From assembly GCA_963969595.1 (NCBI GenBank), contig OZ018409.1, positions 45,521,282 to 45,585,281 on the forward strand: a DNA stretch of 64,000 nt, in the 5' to 3' direction. The DNA is from Neckera pumila. Taxonomy: Eukaryota > Streptophyta > Bryopsida > Hypnales > Neckeraceae. The position numbers were made by a program, and so were the translations under genes. Shown piece after piece: positions 1-11,100 of this stretch (its first letter is position 1; each line of letters begins with the position of its first letter). The notes below the pieces were generated by a model, which did no database searches, was not told where the DNA came from, and worked only from the letters and a program-made list of their open reading frames with translations.

Positions 1-65
1 AATAGAAATGGCATTTTTGAGTGTTTTTTTAATGGACAAAGGGTCTTGGAACTTTAGAGGGTAAT
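1..65 (+). mobile_element. Right end of a TTAA-type element (family A), cut by the window edge
   Basis: The first bases match the right end of the complete family A copies at 5.6 and 22.5 kb: an 'AGAAATGGCA' stretch, then a run ending in TTTAGAGGG. The terminal TTAA has mutated to TAATT. No coding potential. Confidence 0.6.
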
Positions 66-307
66 TGATTTTTTTATAACTGCCTACTCTGTCTCAGTCC
101 CAAAAGAAACTTTATATAATATGTACAATAACTTTTTAATCATTTAATCAAAAGTTATGAAAATTGTTGCCCCTTAAAGCTACTTGTTGATCACATGTTG
201 TTTGGATATTTCAAAAATAAGAAAATAAAAAATCCATTTATAAATTATAGATGATTGAAAATGCTACGTACATTGCTGAAAGTCCTACCTGGTCTTTTAG
301 TGGTTAA
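66..307. other. Intergenic, with a fragment of a family B element
   Basis: Around 120-200 the sequence matches the interior of the family B copy at 45.72-45.80 kb (the 'AAAAGTTATGAAAATTGTTG' region and the CTTAAAGCTACT stretch after it). The rest is AT-rich without a gene. Confidence 0.4.
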
Positions 308-577
308 GCATTAGGAAAAATTTCAGCCTTCCAAAAGGTCGCTAAGGAATTGATTTATGGGACCCCTTTGGTGCAATTTCAGAATGAATAAAAAAAAATA
401 AAAATTGAAAAAAAAATATTAAAAAAATAAAAATCTGATGTGGCACTACTAGTGCCACATCAGCACCCAATTTTTAAAAAATTAAAAAATAATTTTTTAT
501 TTTGTTTTTTTTCAGTAATTGCACCGGGCGGGTGCCAAACTCGCGGCCTTCTAGAGGGCTGAAATTTTTCCTAATGC
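308..577. mobile_element. Small inverted-repeat element (MITE-like, family D copy 1)
   Basis: Terminal inverted repeats of about 21 bp begin GCATTAGGAAAAATTT and end in the complement, AAATTTTTCCTAATGC. The interior is A/T-rich and carries a perfect palindrome at 435-463 built on CTGATGTGGCAC and its complement. A second copy with related ends and the same kind of central palindrome lies at 22.8-23.3 kb. No ORF. Confidence 0.7.
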
Positions 578-2201
578 ATTGTGAATAAATTTTTTTCAAT
601 TGTGGTCAACTAAGAAGAGGTGGAAAATAAAGTTAATTTTTTTCCCTACAAAAATCGGTTTTTGACTAGAAGTCTCTAATTTTGTAGACAAGTGTAGAGA
701 CAACTTATGACAATGTTTTTTCCTACCTTATTTTTTCTAAACTTTGTCTATGACTTTTGATTGGAGGCTCTAAATTGCAAACAAATTTTATGGAGCTGAA
801 AATTAACTTCATTTCCCACATTTTATTGGTCGATCAAGTTTTGGAAAAAATTATTCTACTATGCTCAAATGAGGTTGGGAATGAGGTCTAAATAGTAGTT
901 GCAAAAACATTTAGTGCATTTGACTTCATTATGAGTAGGTTTGTTGTACCTCCTACCTTCCCACTTCTATAATGAAAGCACTTGCCTTCTCTCCTCAAAA
1001 TAAACTTTTGTGACTTGAGAAGATGATTGAGATATGCATGGGCAAAATGACTTGCTGAAATCTATATTAATTGAATTAACAAAATGTTGAAAATTAATAA
1101 ATCAAAATTCGGTGTCAAGTCTATTTTTCATACTTTTAATAGTTATTTGTTCAATGCGTGTTGAACCTTCTGTTAGCAAATAACCTTTTTAAAGTGATAT
1201 TGATTCCTTTGATCCCAACTTGAACACATTGAAGATGTATAAAATGTGTCAAGAGAAAAACTTTCTTTGAATTTGGAATCAACATGTTGCTCTAGTGAAC
1301 GTGACTTCCATCTAGGAGTGCTACAAAATTGCAACCCATTCAAAAAATCTTCAAGTTTCATTAATGTTGTAACCTCCCTCTAAAACAATAACCTCTCTAA
1401 TGTAATATTTTATTCTGGTCCCCAGGGCTTTTCTCATATACAAGAAAGTTCTACTATAGTTGTCTATAGTAGAGTGTTACAATAAGATGACAACACCTAA
1501 TTGTGACCCTTGAGATCTTTGCCTGAAATGTACTACTTTTATTTATGAGAGTCTACAGTTGCATTTGAATACACGTGTTTTCAGTCCTTTAAAAATTCTT
1601 AGTTTAGGGCCTATTTACACCAAAAAACTTTGGATTGGAGCCCAAAGAAATGGAGTGTTTTGATTAAAGGATTGCTATGGTACCTTGTTTTTGGGTTTAC
1701 ACCAAAGAAAACTTGGATTGTAGCCTATAATTTTTTCCATGGATGCAAATCCTTATTGGAATCCTACATGGCCAAAGTGGATAGTGATTTACCGGATCTA
1801 AGGGGAATATTTCTTAAGAAACTCTTGGAGGTATCCAATTCCAAAAATCGGGAAAGAAATTTGGGAGAATTTTTTTGCCAATTTCAAAAAATTATGTTCT
1901 ATTTATTTTCTGGGCTGTTCTATCCATTTCCAGACTATTTAAGACCATTTCTAAGTTGTTTTTGGCCATGTCAGATCTATTTTGGCCATTTCTAGACTAT
2001 TTTAGATCATATTTGGATTGTTTCTGGCCATTTCAGGGATGTTCTGGCCTTTACTGGCTAGATTCTGGCCTGCTCATTTTTAAGTTGTTTTTAACCTATT
2101 TCTACGGATAATAAAAAATAAAAAATTCAGCCCATTCAAATGTACATTGGGGCATGATTCAATTCTTTTGATTTGCACCAACTGTTTGGGTCACTACCTA
2201 C
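578..2201. other. Intergenic; no gene seen; one arm of a dispersed foldback
   Basis: AT-rich sequence with only short chance ORFs. About 730-900 resembles one arm of the large foldback at 19.4-20.05 kb (shared 'TATGACTTTTGATTGGAG' and 'TTATTCTACTATG' blocks). 1875-2110 is low-complexity sequence with repeated 'TTCTGGCC/TTTTGGCC' words. Confidence 0.4.
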
Positions 2202-2205
2202 TTAA

Positions 2206-3129
2206 CCCCTAAAGGACCAACATGCGTTTTTTGGCCGTATAGAAATTTTGGGCAGGTACCTGTGACTAGAGATATCCATATTTGAGGCTGAAATTTTAAT
2301 AGAAGGTGGGGGCGAGGAATATCTCCATGTGTACCAAGTTTCATGACATTTCGAAATACGAGTCAAAAGTTGTGACCTAATATGTTGCTTTTTTTCGTAA
2401 TTGGGCAGTTTGGGCAGATCAGAAAAAATCATTTTTTCCGGAATTTTTTTTTTGAAATTGGTTCTCTACATTTATATATACTCAAAAAGCTTTGAGTCAT
2501 TCCATTTCACTCAATGAGTCAAAAGTTATGAGGGTTTTTGGTTTGCGGGCAATTATGGATTGTCTACTCTAAAAGAAACTTTAAAGTCGTTTATTTAACT
2601 CAATTTTCAATATTTTTGGAAAAAAAAACAAACCTAGGATGTAAATTAATTATTACAACATTACAACCATTGGGATTGGGATTTTTAAATTCCATGATTA
2701 AAATTTTAACAATTTAGTATTTTGAATCATTTTCTACTTCTTTCTACTTACTATTTTTTTCCTATATGTTGTACAATTCCAAATGATGTGAAATTTTTCA
2801 AGCATATAGCCAACTTGTTTAGGAAACTGAATTCAAAGAAGCACCACCTTTATAGGCATTTTTTCATTGAAAAGTGAGCTTGCAAAGTGCAGCTGCCCGG
2901 TTTTTCGCAGGATTGAAAAAATGGTTTTCAAGACTTTGAATGCTTATATCTTATGATCCACACGGCGGAGTTTTCTGAAATTTTTACCACATGTTTTCAA
3001 AATATCATACTACAAGATCCTACGGTTACATGTGTCAAAAATTGTTTTTTTCCAAAAGTTTGGTAGTTGTATTAGAAATGGCAGTTTTGGAGCGTTTTTG
3101 GTGAGAACATAGTCATGAAACTTTAGGGG
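2206..3129 (+). mobile_element. TTAA-flanked non-autonomous element (family B copy 1)
   Basis: About 924 bp. TTAA lies at 2202-2205 and again at 3130-3133. The ends are CCCCTAAAGGACC and CTTTAGGGG in inverted orientation. The right two thirds match the family B copies at 45.0 and 57.8 kb, with the near-terminal block 'GGCAGTTTTGGAGCG'. No transposase-sized ORF, so it would need enzyme in trans. Confidence 0.8.
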
Positions 3130-3133
3130 TTAA

Positions 3134-5595
3134 GTCCCTTGTTCAAACATGGTAGCCCACTTACAATGGTCTCATCCCTTAAACAAGGTACCACATGTAT
3201 TCATGGGTTGGAGCACAAGATTTTTGGTGTAAACATGCCTTTATTCATATGGTGTCCAAAATAAGCGTTCTAAGGTAATCTAGAATCCTCTTTTGACTAC
3301 CAACAAGACCCCACCAAAAAAGAAACCACTTAATAAAAGATACCAATACTAGGACGCATTTAGGTGTAGTTACCTTATTGAGTATTTCGACCTATGGAAT
3401 TGAAATTTTGGATGGAATTTTTTGCAATAAAGGATTTCCTTTATTTGTATCAATTTTTTTTTTTAGATGGAATGTGATTGCAAAATTGCAGACTCTTTTA
3501 CTTGGTAAGGTTGAGTAGTCGATTGACTTGCCTATAGTTTCTCCTTTTGCGGCTGCAGAGTGTAGAGTAGGGCTTTTTTTTTTGGCTTCTTGGTGCCAGA
3601 TTGCATCAGAAAAAAACAATTTGGCTAAAAAATGGTAAAAAATAGTGAAGTTTTTTGCCAAAACACTTCAAATTAAAAAAATTCTTGGATGAAATCGCCA
3701 AATAGTGGATGAATACAAAATTATGTACATGAGATATGTACTACTATGACATTTTCTATCCAATATGTGGATGAATGCTGAAATTTGGAGCACATTTGTA
3801 ACATTTTTTATCGCCACTTTGGCACTTCATAAAAAATGAAAAAAAGAAGCCCTAATGCACACCATTGAACAAACACTGATAACGTGGCATGTTCCAAAGC
3901 AGACACGTTTTTTTAATTTTTTTTCTTGAAACACATGGACAAATTCCATTGATAAAGGAACAAGTACACAAAACCAAAGGACCACGTCCTCGATGGAACC
4001 AAAGCAGACACTTTCGTAATTTGTAGTACAGGTGTGCAATTATGGAAACCTCCAAATACGGCCAGAGCCTTTTTCAGGTCCAAGTTGGCTGACTTTGGGA
4101 AATATCAGTCATGATAACTCGTGCACTTCATCATTTTATACTCCAAAAGTAAGCTTATTATTTCAGAGCCAAGACCAGTTCATTGTGGATAACTCCAAAC
4201 TCATTTTGCTAGCACCTAAATTGGACACTTGTTTTGGACCTCTTGATCTGGAGGGTGCATAGAGAAAAAAAATCATGTGTGCTGGATAGGAACTAGGTTA
4301 GGAAACCAAGAAAATTGGTTTCATATTTTCCCGACTTTGAACAACTATAATATAGAAGCTTGAAAACAACTTCGTAGATGCATCTATTGTGGACAGTAGA
4401 TAACACCAAGATGGGCACGGAAACACCCAGAAGCAACACAACGTAAGCTTGGATCATGCGCGGGTGATTGGCCGGCAATGCAAGATCTACCTTCATGACA
4501 ATGACAACTTCTTGGAACTCCACCTGTCTATTGTGGGTCCACTTGTGCGTGGATTTAGGTTGTTTTCTAGATTTCTGTAAATGACTTCTGTCCAATAGGT
4601 GCTTTTGCCTTAAAGTAACTACACCTGAAATTGTACAAATAAGCTCTATGGCATGATCAATGTGCTTTAAAAAATGAACAACAATTTTTATATATTGGTG
4701 AAGGGCTATGAATCAAATTGTAAGTGGTTCCATAATTTTTGGACGCATTGTGAATTAGTCACAAGTTTTCAAAGATGCAAAATGTAGGGTACTAAAATTG
4801 TCATGTAGGTGATGCCAAAATCTATTCAATGCACATGAATAAATAACACTAGTAGTATCCTAACATGTCATAAAGAAGAAGTTAAAACAACAGAAGGTGA
4901 ACCCAAAATTTGTAAGATTGCCATCTCCTCAATATTATTAATAGAGCTGGACACTACTCAAAATGGGCCCCAACTCCACCTTCTACTTGTCCTTGTAATG
5001 TGCACCATTTTGGGTAACCTCCCTCTTCATTTTCCCTTCAAAAATAGGAGTCGGTTTTGAGGAATGGTTCATTTAGATGTAAAGTGGAAGCACCCAAAAT
5101 CGTCAATATTAAATTGTTCAACATAGTTGGAGGCAACTTTTTCTAAAATTAATATTTTTGTAGTATTGGCGAGTGAAAATCATGAATATTAAAAAAAGTA
5201 GATTTTAGATGTAGTATATAATTTTTATGGCTTTTCAAAGAGACGACACCCTAAACCACTAAAACTATCTCATAGGTGGATCCAAAACTGAAATCCACAA
5301 AAAACAATAACTAGTAAATGAGGATTAGGTATATGTCCTTCAAATGCGTCAGTAAATTAGAGCCAAACATTTGAAGGATACATTAATGAAAAGTCTAGAG
5401 ATAGATTTAGCAACAGTTTAAGGTATAGGATTGGGAGCAGGGACGCTAATGGGTGTTTCTACCTTAGTTACCTTAACCTTTCAGGTTTATGACTTAAAGC
5501 ATTGCTACCAGCCGTGTCACTTGGCCTTATCTATGCCAATTCTTGCTTGCTGCCTTCACTTTGAGAAAAATGGCTCCACATCAGAATCCGTCGCA
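3134..5595. other. Intergenic; no gene recognised
   Basis: Contains a 100-codon ORF on the minus strand (4293-4595) and a few shorter ones. None has a recognisable domain or splice partners. 3680-3840 shows weak similarity to the dispersed sequence at 27.85-28.06 and 43.13-43.33 kb. Confidence 0.4.
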
Positions 5596-5599
5596 TTAA

Positions 5600-6547
5600 C
5601 CCCTAAAGGACCATTGTTAAGCATTCCTTTGGGAGACAAATGGGATTTCGAGCGGGTACCTACGGGCTGAATTTTTGTCGTGATTTTTTGAAACTTTTTT
5701 GGAAGATAGAACAATTGCTAAGCTTCATGGGAATATAATTTTTTTTTAATCGGTGCTTGGGAAAAAAAGTTATGCCCAAGTAAACTCAAAATAGGGGACG
5801 TGGGGCAGAAAAAAAAAATTTGCAATTTTTAAAAAATTTTAAAAGTTTTTTTCTTATAAATTATATTTGTGTCTATCTGGGAAGCTTTTTGATTCATGTC
5901 ACTGGGATTTGTTATGAGAAAGTTATGGACAATCTTGTTTTTCATTCACTTAGAACATCTTTCTAAAAAAAATAACTTGTACGATTTATTTTTGAATGCA
6001 ATTTTTACAATTTTTCAAAAAAAAGAGTTCCACAAGGTCTAGTTTTTTTGCTAGAACAATCTCACCATTGGGATTAGTGTTTTTTTAATTCCATTTAAAA
6101 GATATTAATTTTTTAGATTTTCCTTCTATCTTGTACCTACTTCTCCTTAACATTTTTTAATAATGATTTTTTTAATAATGATTTTTTTAATAATGGTTTC
6201 TTTTGCATTAATTTTTTTCCCCTAAACTTTCAATTCAATTCTTCACTATAAAGATTAAAAGCTCAAAACTCTCTAGAGCAAAAAATTAAAGTCAAAAATG
6301 TTCAAAGTCATAAAGTCTAGTACAGCAGTGTGCTAAAAAATTTGTTTTTTTCACTTTAAATGTAGATATCTTGCAATTTGTGTGGTCAAAAATTCTGAAA
6401 TTTTTTCCACACATTTTCATACTAGTTAGGTATAAGATCCTACGGTTAAGTGTGGAAAAAAAAATATTTTTCAATTTTTTTACTCTTTGCTATAGAAATG
6501 GCAATTTTGAGTGTTTTTTGGCAGAAAATGGCCTTGGTCCTTAGGTG
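5600..6547 (+). mobile_element. TTAA-flanked non-autonomous element (family A copy 1)
   Basis: About 948 bp between TTAA at 5596-5599 and TTAA at 6548-6551. Left end CCCCTAAAGGACC; right end GGTCCTTAGGTG (slightly decayed). The interior is shared with the copies at 22.5, 33.2, 37.5 and 43.9 kb, including a conserved 'GGGCTGAATTTTTGTCG' block near the left end and an 'AAGATCCTACGGTTA' block near the right end. A short TAATAATGATTTTTTT tandem repeat lies at about 6160-6195. No coding capacity. Confidence 0.85.
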
Positions 6548-6551
6548 TTAA

Positions 6552-7189
6552 AAGTTGTATTGTTCCTCCTGCCACTTCTGCACTTGCTTGGTAACAGAAG
6601 GCCTATGTAGTGGGCAGTTTTACACTCACGCCAACTTGGCCAACGTTGACTATGTCTTTAATGGAAGATGTTGAAACCAGTGAGAGGTGTGAGAAGAAGG
6701 GAAAGAACTTTAGCAAGGATTGTTTAGGGTTGTATATACAGAGCATCAAAATCTTGAGTGCACCGTCACATCTCACAAGGTCGTAAGTTCTTCATGCCAC
6801 TGTCCAATTTTGCAAAACTGGTGGCAATGCTCTAAAGTAGAAGCACCAATAGTCGATCATTTAAGGAGTTTTTGGAGCAGATTGTGTGTAGTATGAGGTG
6901 TTGGAAATTTTTCCCATGTAGGAAGATAGGAAATATGGAGATGACAACATTTTCAGAATTTAAACTACAGTGAATTTTGGGAGCCAAAAAGTGCATTTCA
7001 CTAGTAACAATGTCTAGAGTCTTCCAATTCCGATCGTCAAGGATGCTCACTACTTCGGGACATGTGTCATAACCTTGAAAAGGACATAAAAACACACTCC
7101 TAGTCTGATTTCCAACCTAAGGTTGAAAATAGCGCACCCTACAGGTAGGGTACTGGGCATGGTCAACAATTGGTGCTTCTACCTTAATT
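6552..7189. other. Intergenic; no gene seen
   Basis: Unique-looking sequence with only short ORFs. It lies upstream of the histidine kinase and could include distal promoter sequence, but no motif decides this. Confidence 0.35.
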
Positions 7190-7871
7190 AAGTTTTGTGT
7201 TCATCTACAGCCAAATCCCCTCAAACACAAGCAACTTTACCGTCGAGCGGTGCACCTGCTGCCCTCCATCCATCCCTGCAGAAGTCAACAGTGACGGGGA
7301 GCAATCAATTCTCCTAACGAGGGAATCTAGCGCGGAGGGCTGTGTCTTGTCGGCATTGTCGCGGCGAGCCGGTTTCCCCGCTCCCATGAGCATTGCTGGT
7401 GCTGACCCACTACAGGAAGTCACCAGCCCCATCGCCGTCCGGGCAAATCCCCATCGTGAAGCGGAGGGCAAGCATCAGCGACTCTCCTAGAGTCCATTTT
7501 TCACCTCATCTTCGGTTACTGCCAGACGGCTAGGAACAATTAAGCCCATTATCAGTACTCATCAATGGCCATCAGCTCAGTTCAGTGCTTTCAGTTATCC
7601 GAGGGTTGTCCCGGAAGCTTCGGACTCGCAAGCACTTTCGGAGCAAGCGCCGTCCAAACAAGCCCGATAGCAAGCGCATGTGCAGTTTTCTGACGAGCTA
7701 GTTTCGTTTCGTTTCGTTTTCGTTTTATTTTAGTGTAGTTTACTCTCGATGGCGGAGGACGGGGCCGGGGATGGCGATGGGGATCAGCCTGTGTGGGCTG
7801 TGACCGCGAGTAGATTCGCAAGAAGGTGTGAGGGATGAGTGCCGGCGCAGGGCCAGGGTCAGTGCGCGGAG
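7190..7871 (+). promoter_or_regulatory. GC-rich promoter and 5' leader of the histidine kinase gene
   Basis: Base composition changes sharply at about 7200 from AT-rich to CpG-rich and stays so through exon 1. A pyrimidine-rich (GTTTC)n run sits at about 7702-7730. Two upstream ATGs (7749 and 7835) precede the chosen start at 7872. The transcription start is not visible, so how much of this is transcribed is inferred. Confidence 0.5.
7749..7838 (+). CDS. Upstream ORF (29 codons) in the kinase leader, in frame with the kinase
   Basis: ATG at 7749, TGA at 7836-7838, 29 residues starting MAEDGAGDGDG. It is in the same frame as the kinase ATG at 7872, with a single stop codon separating them. 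If transcribed it would either reduce initiation at 7872 or, by readthrough, add an acidic N-terminal extension. It is a sequence feature only; translation is not shown. Confidence 0.4.
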   Translation: MAEDGAGDGDGDQPVWAVTASRFARRCEG

Positions 7872-8182
7872 ATGGAGATGTCGATGCGGGCCACGGCGAA
7901 GGAGATGTCGCGGGCGCGCACGGTCGAGACTGTGCCCGAGAACAACGACGGGCGGGAGGGGGCGTCGGAGGGGGCGTCGGCGGGGACGGGGGTTCAGGAC
8001 TCACGGGATTCGACGACCACGGCCAGGAAAACGCGGATGGCGCCGCGGCGAATGCGTTTCATGGGCCGCTGGTGCGCGCTCAATACGCTGCGTTGCTGGT
8101 GGCTGCAGCTGCTGGGCATCTTGTGCGCAGCCTCCGTCGTGATTGTGGTGGGGGTTGTGGTGTACCGGAACTCGTTGACTAA
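7835..8182 (+). CDS. Overlapping upstream ORF, out of frame with the kinase start
   Basis: ATG at 7835 overlaps the stop of the first uORF in an ATGA arrangement and stays open for 115 codons, past the kinase ATG at 7872, in a different frame. Ribosomes starting here could not start at 7872. The Gly/Arg-rich predicted peptide looks like a composition artefact of GC-rich DNA. The ORF is listed because it bears on start choice. Confidence 0.2.
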   Translation: MSAGAGPGSVRGDGDVDAGHGEGDVAGAHGRDCAREQRRAGGGVGGGVGGDGGSGLTGFDDHGQENADGAAANAFHGPLVRAQYAALLVAAAAGHLVRSLRRDCGGGCGVPELVD

Positions 8183-11100
8183 TAAGCGCCAGGAGATTAT
8201 GCTCAAGTGCGAGAATCGCAAAGAGGTTACTCGAAGACCTTACCCTTCGTATCTTGGATGGACACCCCTTAGAAGATTTCGCATGTTTGGAGTCGCTTGT
8301 TGGAGTGTTTCATGTATTGGAATCGTTCAGGGCCTTGAGTGTTGTTCTTGTGATTGTGACGCCGCGATTCTGGTGTTCAAAGCCATGTCTAGGTTCTGGA
8401 ATTCGTTGCTGCTCCCCGCATGATGAATGCATTCTGTAGCGTTTGCTAAATTCGCCGGAGTTATAAATATCAGGGCCGTTGCATGATTAGACGTGAGCCC
8501 ACCTCCACTTCCGCAGCCTTCAAATTGTGATTCGTCCTAGCCCCGTAAATCGCATGTTTTGTTTGTAACCAATTGCACTCTAGGGTGCGTTGAGGTTGGT
8601 GAGCAAATACATTCCGATGATCATGTTTGTTCAAATGCTGTGTCCCATGGCGCCGAAAGTGTGATAGTCAAGGCCCAAAGCTCTGAAATTGAGGGGATTT
8701 GTACATGCGAGGTTGCAGTCGGGCAACGGGAACCCCGCCAATTTCTCTTAGATTCAGCATTTTAACGAATATGAGGTTTGCAGCACGAGGGGTCAAGGAT
8801 TCATTCAACTGGAATCTTAGAATTTTGCCTTTTTTAATTGCAACTCGACACGATTCTGGTGAGGTTTGAGAGAGCCCTCAGCCATGCCTAGGTAGTTCTG
8901 AAACTGGTTACAGAATGCATTCGTGTCCGTATTGCATTCAAATGATGAATGCACGCTGAAACGTGCGAGGAGCTCGATTTTGGGCCCTAGTGATTACAAG
9001 CATGGATCATCAACCATGGGTTTTACACTGCAGTACTGAGGACACGGAGAAGTCGGTTTTGAGTAGGTTTCACTTGCCATGGCATGCGTTATCAACTTGG
9101 AGTGTTTTTCAGGCTTTCTTCCTCGTAGTAATAGCTAGTATTTGACGAAGCTTGAAAAAATGTCCAGTACTACACTCTAAATCATCCATATTGCTCAATT
9201 GTCCCAAAGCTAGCCACAAGTGAAGATTGGCTGAACTAGGGTATATTGCCCAATTTCTCAATTACTAGCCAATAAGGAATATTGGTTGACTAAAGTATTG
9301 CGCTTGAAGCTTGCCTGTCGGTTTGGGTGTCTCCTGGTTTTGGAGTTATACACGAGGTATACACTCAAGATGGCCAATTCTCACCAATAGAGAATTAGCG
9401 TTCGTAGAATTGTAACTACGCTTTAATCTTTGCCAATTGGAACGCTTCAAACTTTGTACCCCCCCCGGTAGACTCTGGCAAGACAGGGTTAAAACCTAAA
9501 TCCTGCGAAATGTAACACGACTAGATTTCAGAACAGATCTGGGTTGGGTTTTCTACTAGCTCGGGTCGATTGCAAAACTGATTTCATGATACCGGCGGTA
9601 ACAAGCACCTAGTGTGCGCATCCATGTTCTAAAATGTGGCTAAATTTAACAAAGCTTTCACTAAATTCTGTATATAGCTACAAAGAATGTGAGTATCACG
9701 GTATCAGATTTGAAGCACATTTCGCCATGTTTGAGCAACTGGAGCTAATCTTGAAAATCTTATTTGGGAGCACGGATGTGCATGGTGCAAGTTGGGATCC
9801 AGATAAGCTGGGGTTAGTTCTTATATGATTTTTCTGTTTCAATTCTTCCACTGTAGATCTTCATTTCCGAAATCGACAACAACCTGGGCGCATCCTTCGT
9901 GATCCTTGGCTTGGTGACGAGCGTCCCGAACGTCTCCCAGTCCACCTGGTTGAGCTTCACGGACCAAACGTTGTTCTTGCGTCCTCACGTGCGCAGCGTG
10001 CTCTACTGCTTGCGCGTCTTACCCGCCCAGCGGGCGGAGGTGGAGCGCCAGTACAACGGCACCTTCTACACCACGGTGAATGAGAAGAAGGTCACGCGCG
10101 GCCCTGAGCCCGAGTACGCGCCGGTCATTCGCGTGTCGGCCAACATCACGTCGGTCTTGTTCGACGCGTATGGCTTCCCCTACGTCAAGACCGCCATGTT
10201 CGGCGCCCGCGATACGGGAAACTCCTCCCTGTCGCCGCCGTACTTGTTCCTCGGGCAATGGCGCATGGCCGCCTTCCTGCCGTATTACGGCGATGTGAAC
10301 CCCTTTACTCTCCCAACGGACGCGGACCGGCGTGCGGCCTGTCTGGGATTTATACTCACCGTGGTCAACGTTGAGGAAGTTTTTGGGGCCGTGATTTCAA
10401 GGTTGGTTACATCACACTTCCACTTGTTTTTTCAATTCCAAGGCCTTTTTTTGCAGTGCAATTCTAGCATCTGGCCTTCTTCGTGTTTGGGATCACGAGA
10501 ACTGTTGTGGGTGAATTTATTGACTTTCCTTTTCACCTTTAGTTCTACTCCTGTGTTTGGGCTTACAACGCCAATTTCTAGAAAGGAAGGAATTGAAGTG
10601 ATTTAGGGAGCCGGGAGGGGAATGGCGGTGGAAATACTTGCATAGTTGTGCAAAATGCTGTGCATGCAATGCAATTAACATAATAATTTGTATATCTATC
10701 GGCACAGTAAGCTAATGGAAATGTGCATGAATATACCGTCTATTTAGAGGCCCTGTGATTCTGGATCCTGTTCTAGATTCCGGTTTAGAATGGAGACAGA
10801 CTTGAGTTTACAAAGACTTGGATAGAGGCTAACAGTTCTGACAACATCGATTTGGATTTCGAGACTTTCAAGAAAGAGACTGACGGAGGCTCTGTTACAG
10901 CGTTAGAGGAGTACGGGGTTAGTAGGCGGCTAATGCGGAAGGGACGGAGGGTCTGGAAGTCTCAAGTTTGTTCACATTGGACAGCTTAGAATCAAGAGCC
11001 GACCCCCTTAAGCCGAACAACTGGAATTGTGCCGCATTTTGAACTTCTTGAGCGAGTTTTTTGTCTGGCATGGGCGAAGCTCTAAGTTTAATAGCAATTT

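Noticed and set aside
5600..6547. Coding capacity in the TTAA elements (short ORFs of 60-90 codons)
   Set aside because: The ORFs are not conserved between copies and are biased to Phe/Lys/Asn by base composition.
7836..7871. An N-terminally extended kinase starting at 7749
   Set aside because: An in-frame TGA at 7836-7838 intervenes. The sequence before 7872 has no ATG after that stop, so 7872 is the first usable start.
7591..8004. A proline/serine-rich minus ORF of 137 codons over the kinase leader
   Set aside because: Its composition mirrors the GC-rich leader and exon 1; no domain, no splice partner.
9899..10606. A continuous 235-codon ORF taken as its own gene
   Set aside because: It is exon 2 of the histidine kinase plus read-through into intron 2. 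Its frame opens at the acceptor at 9857 and the conserved sequence stops at the donor at 10402.
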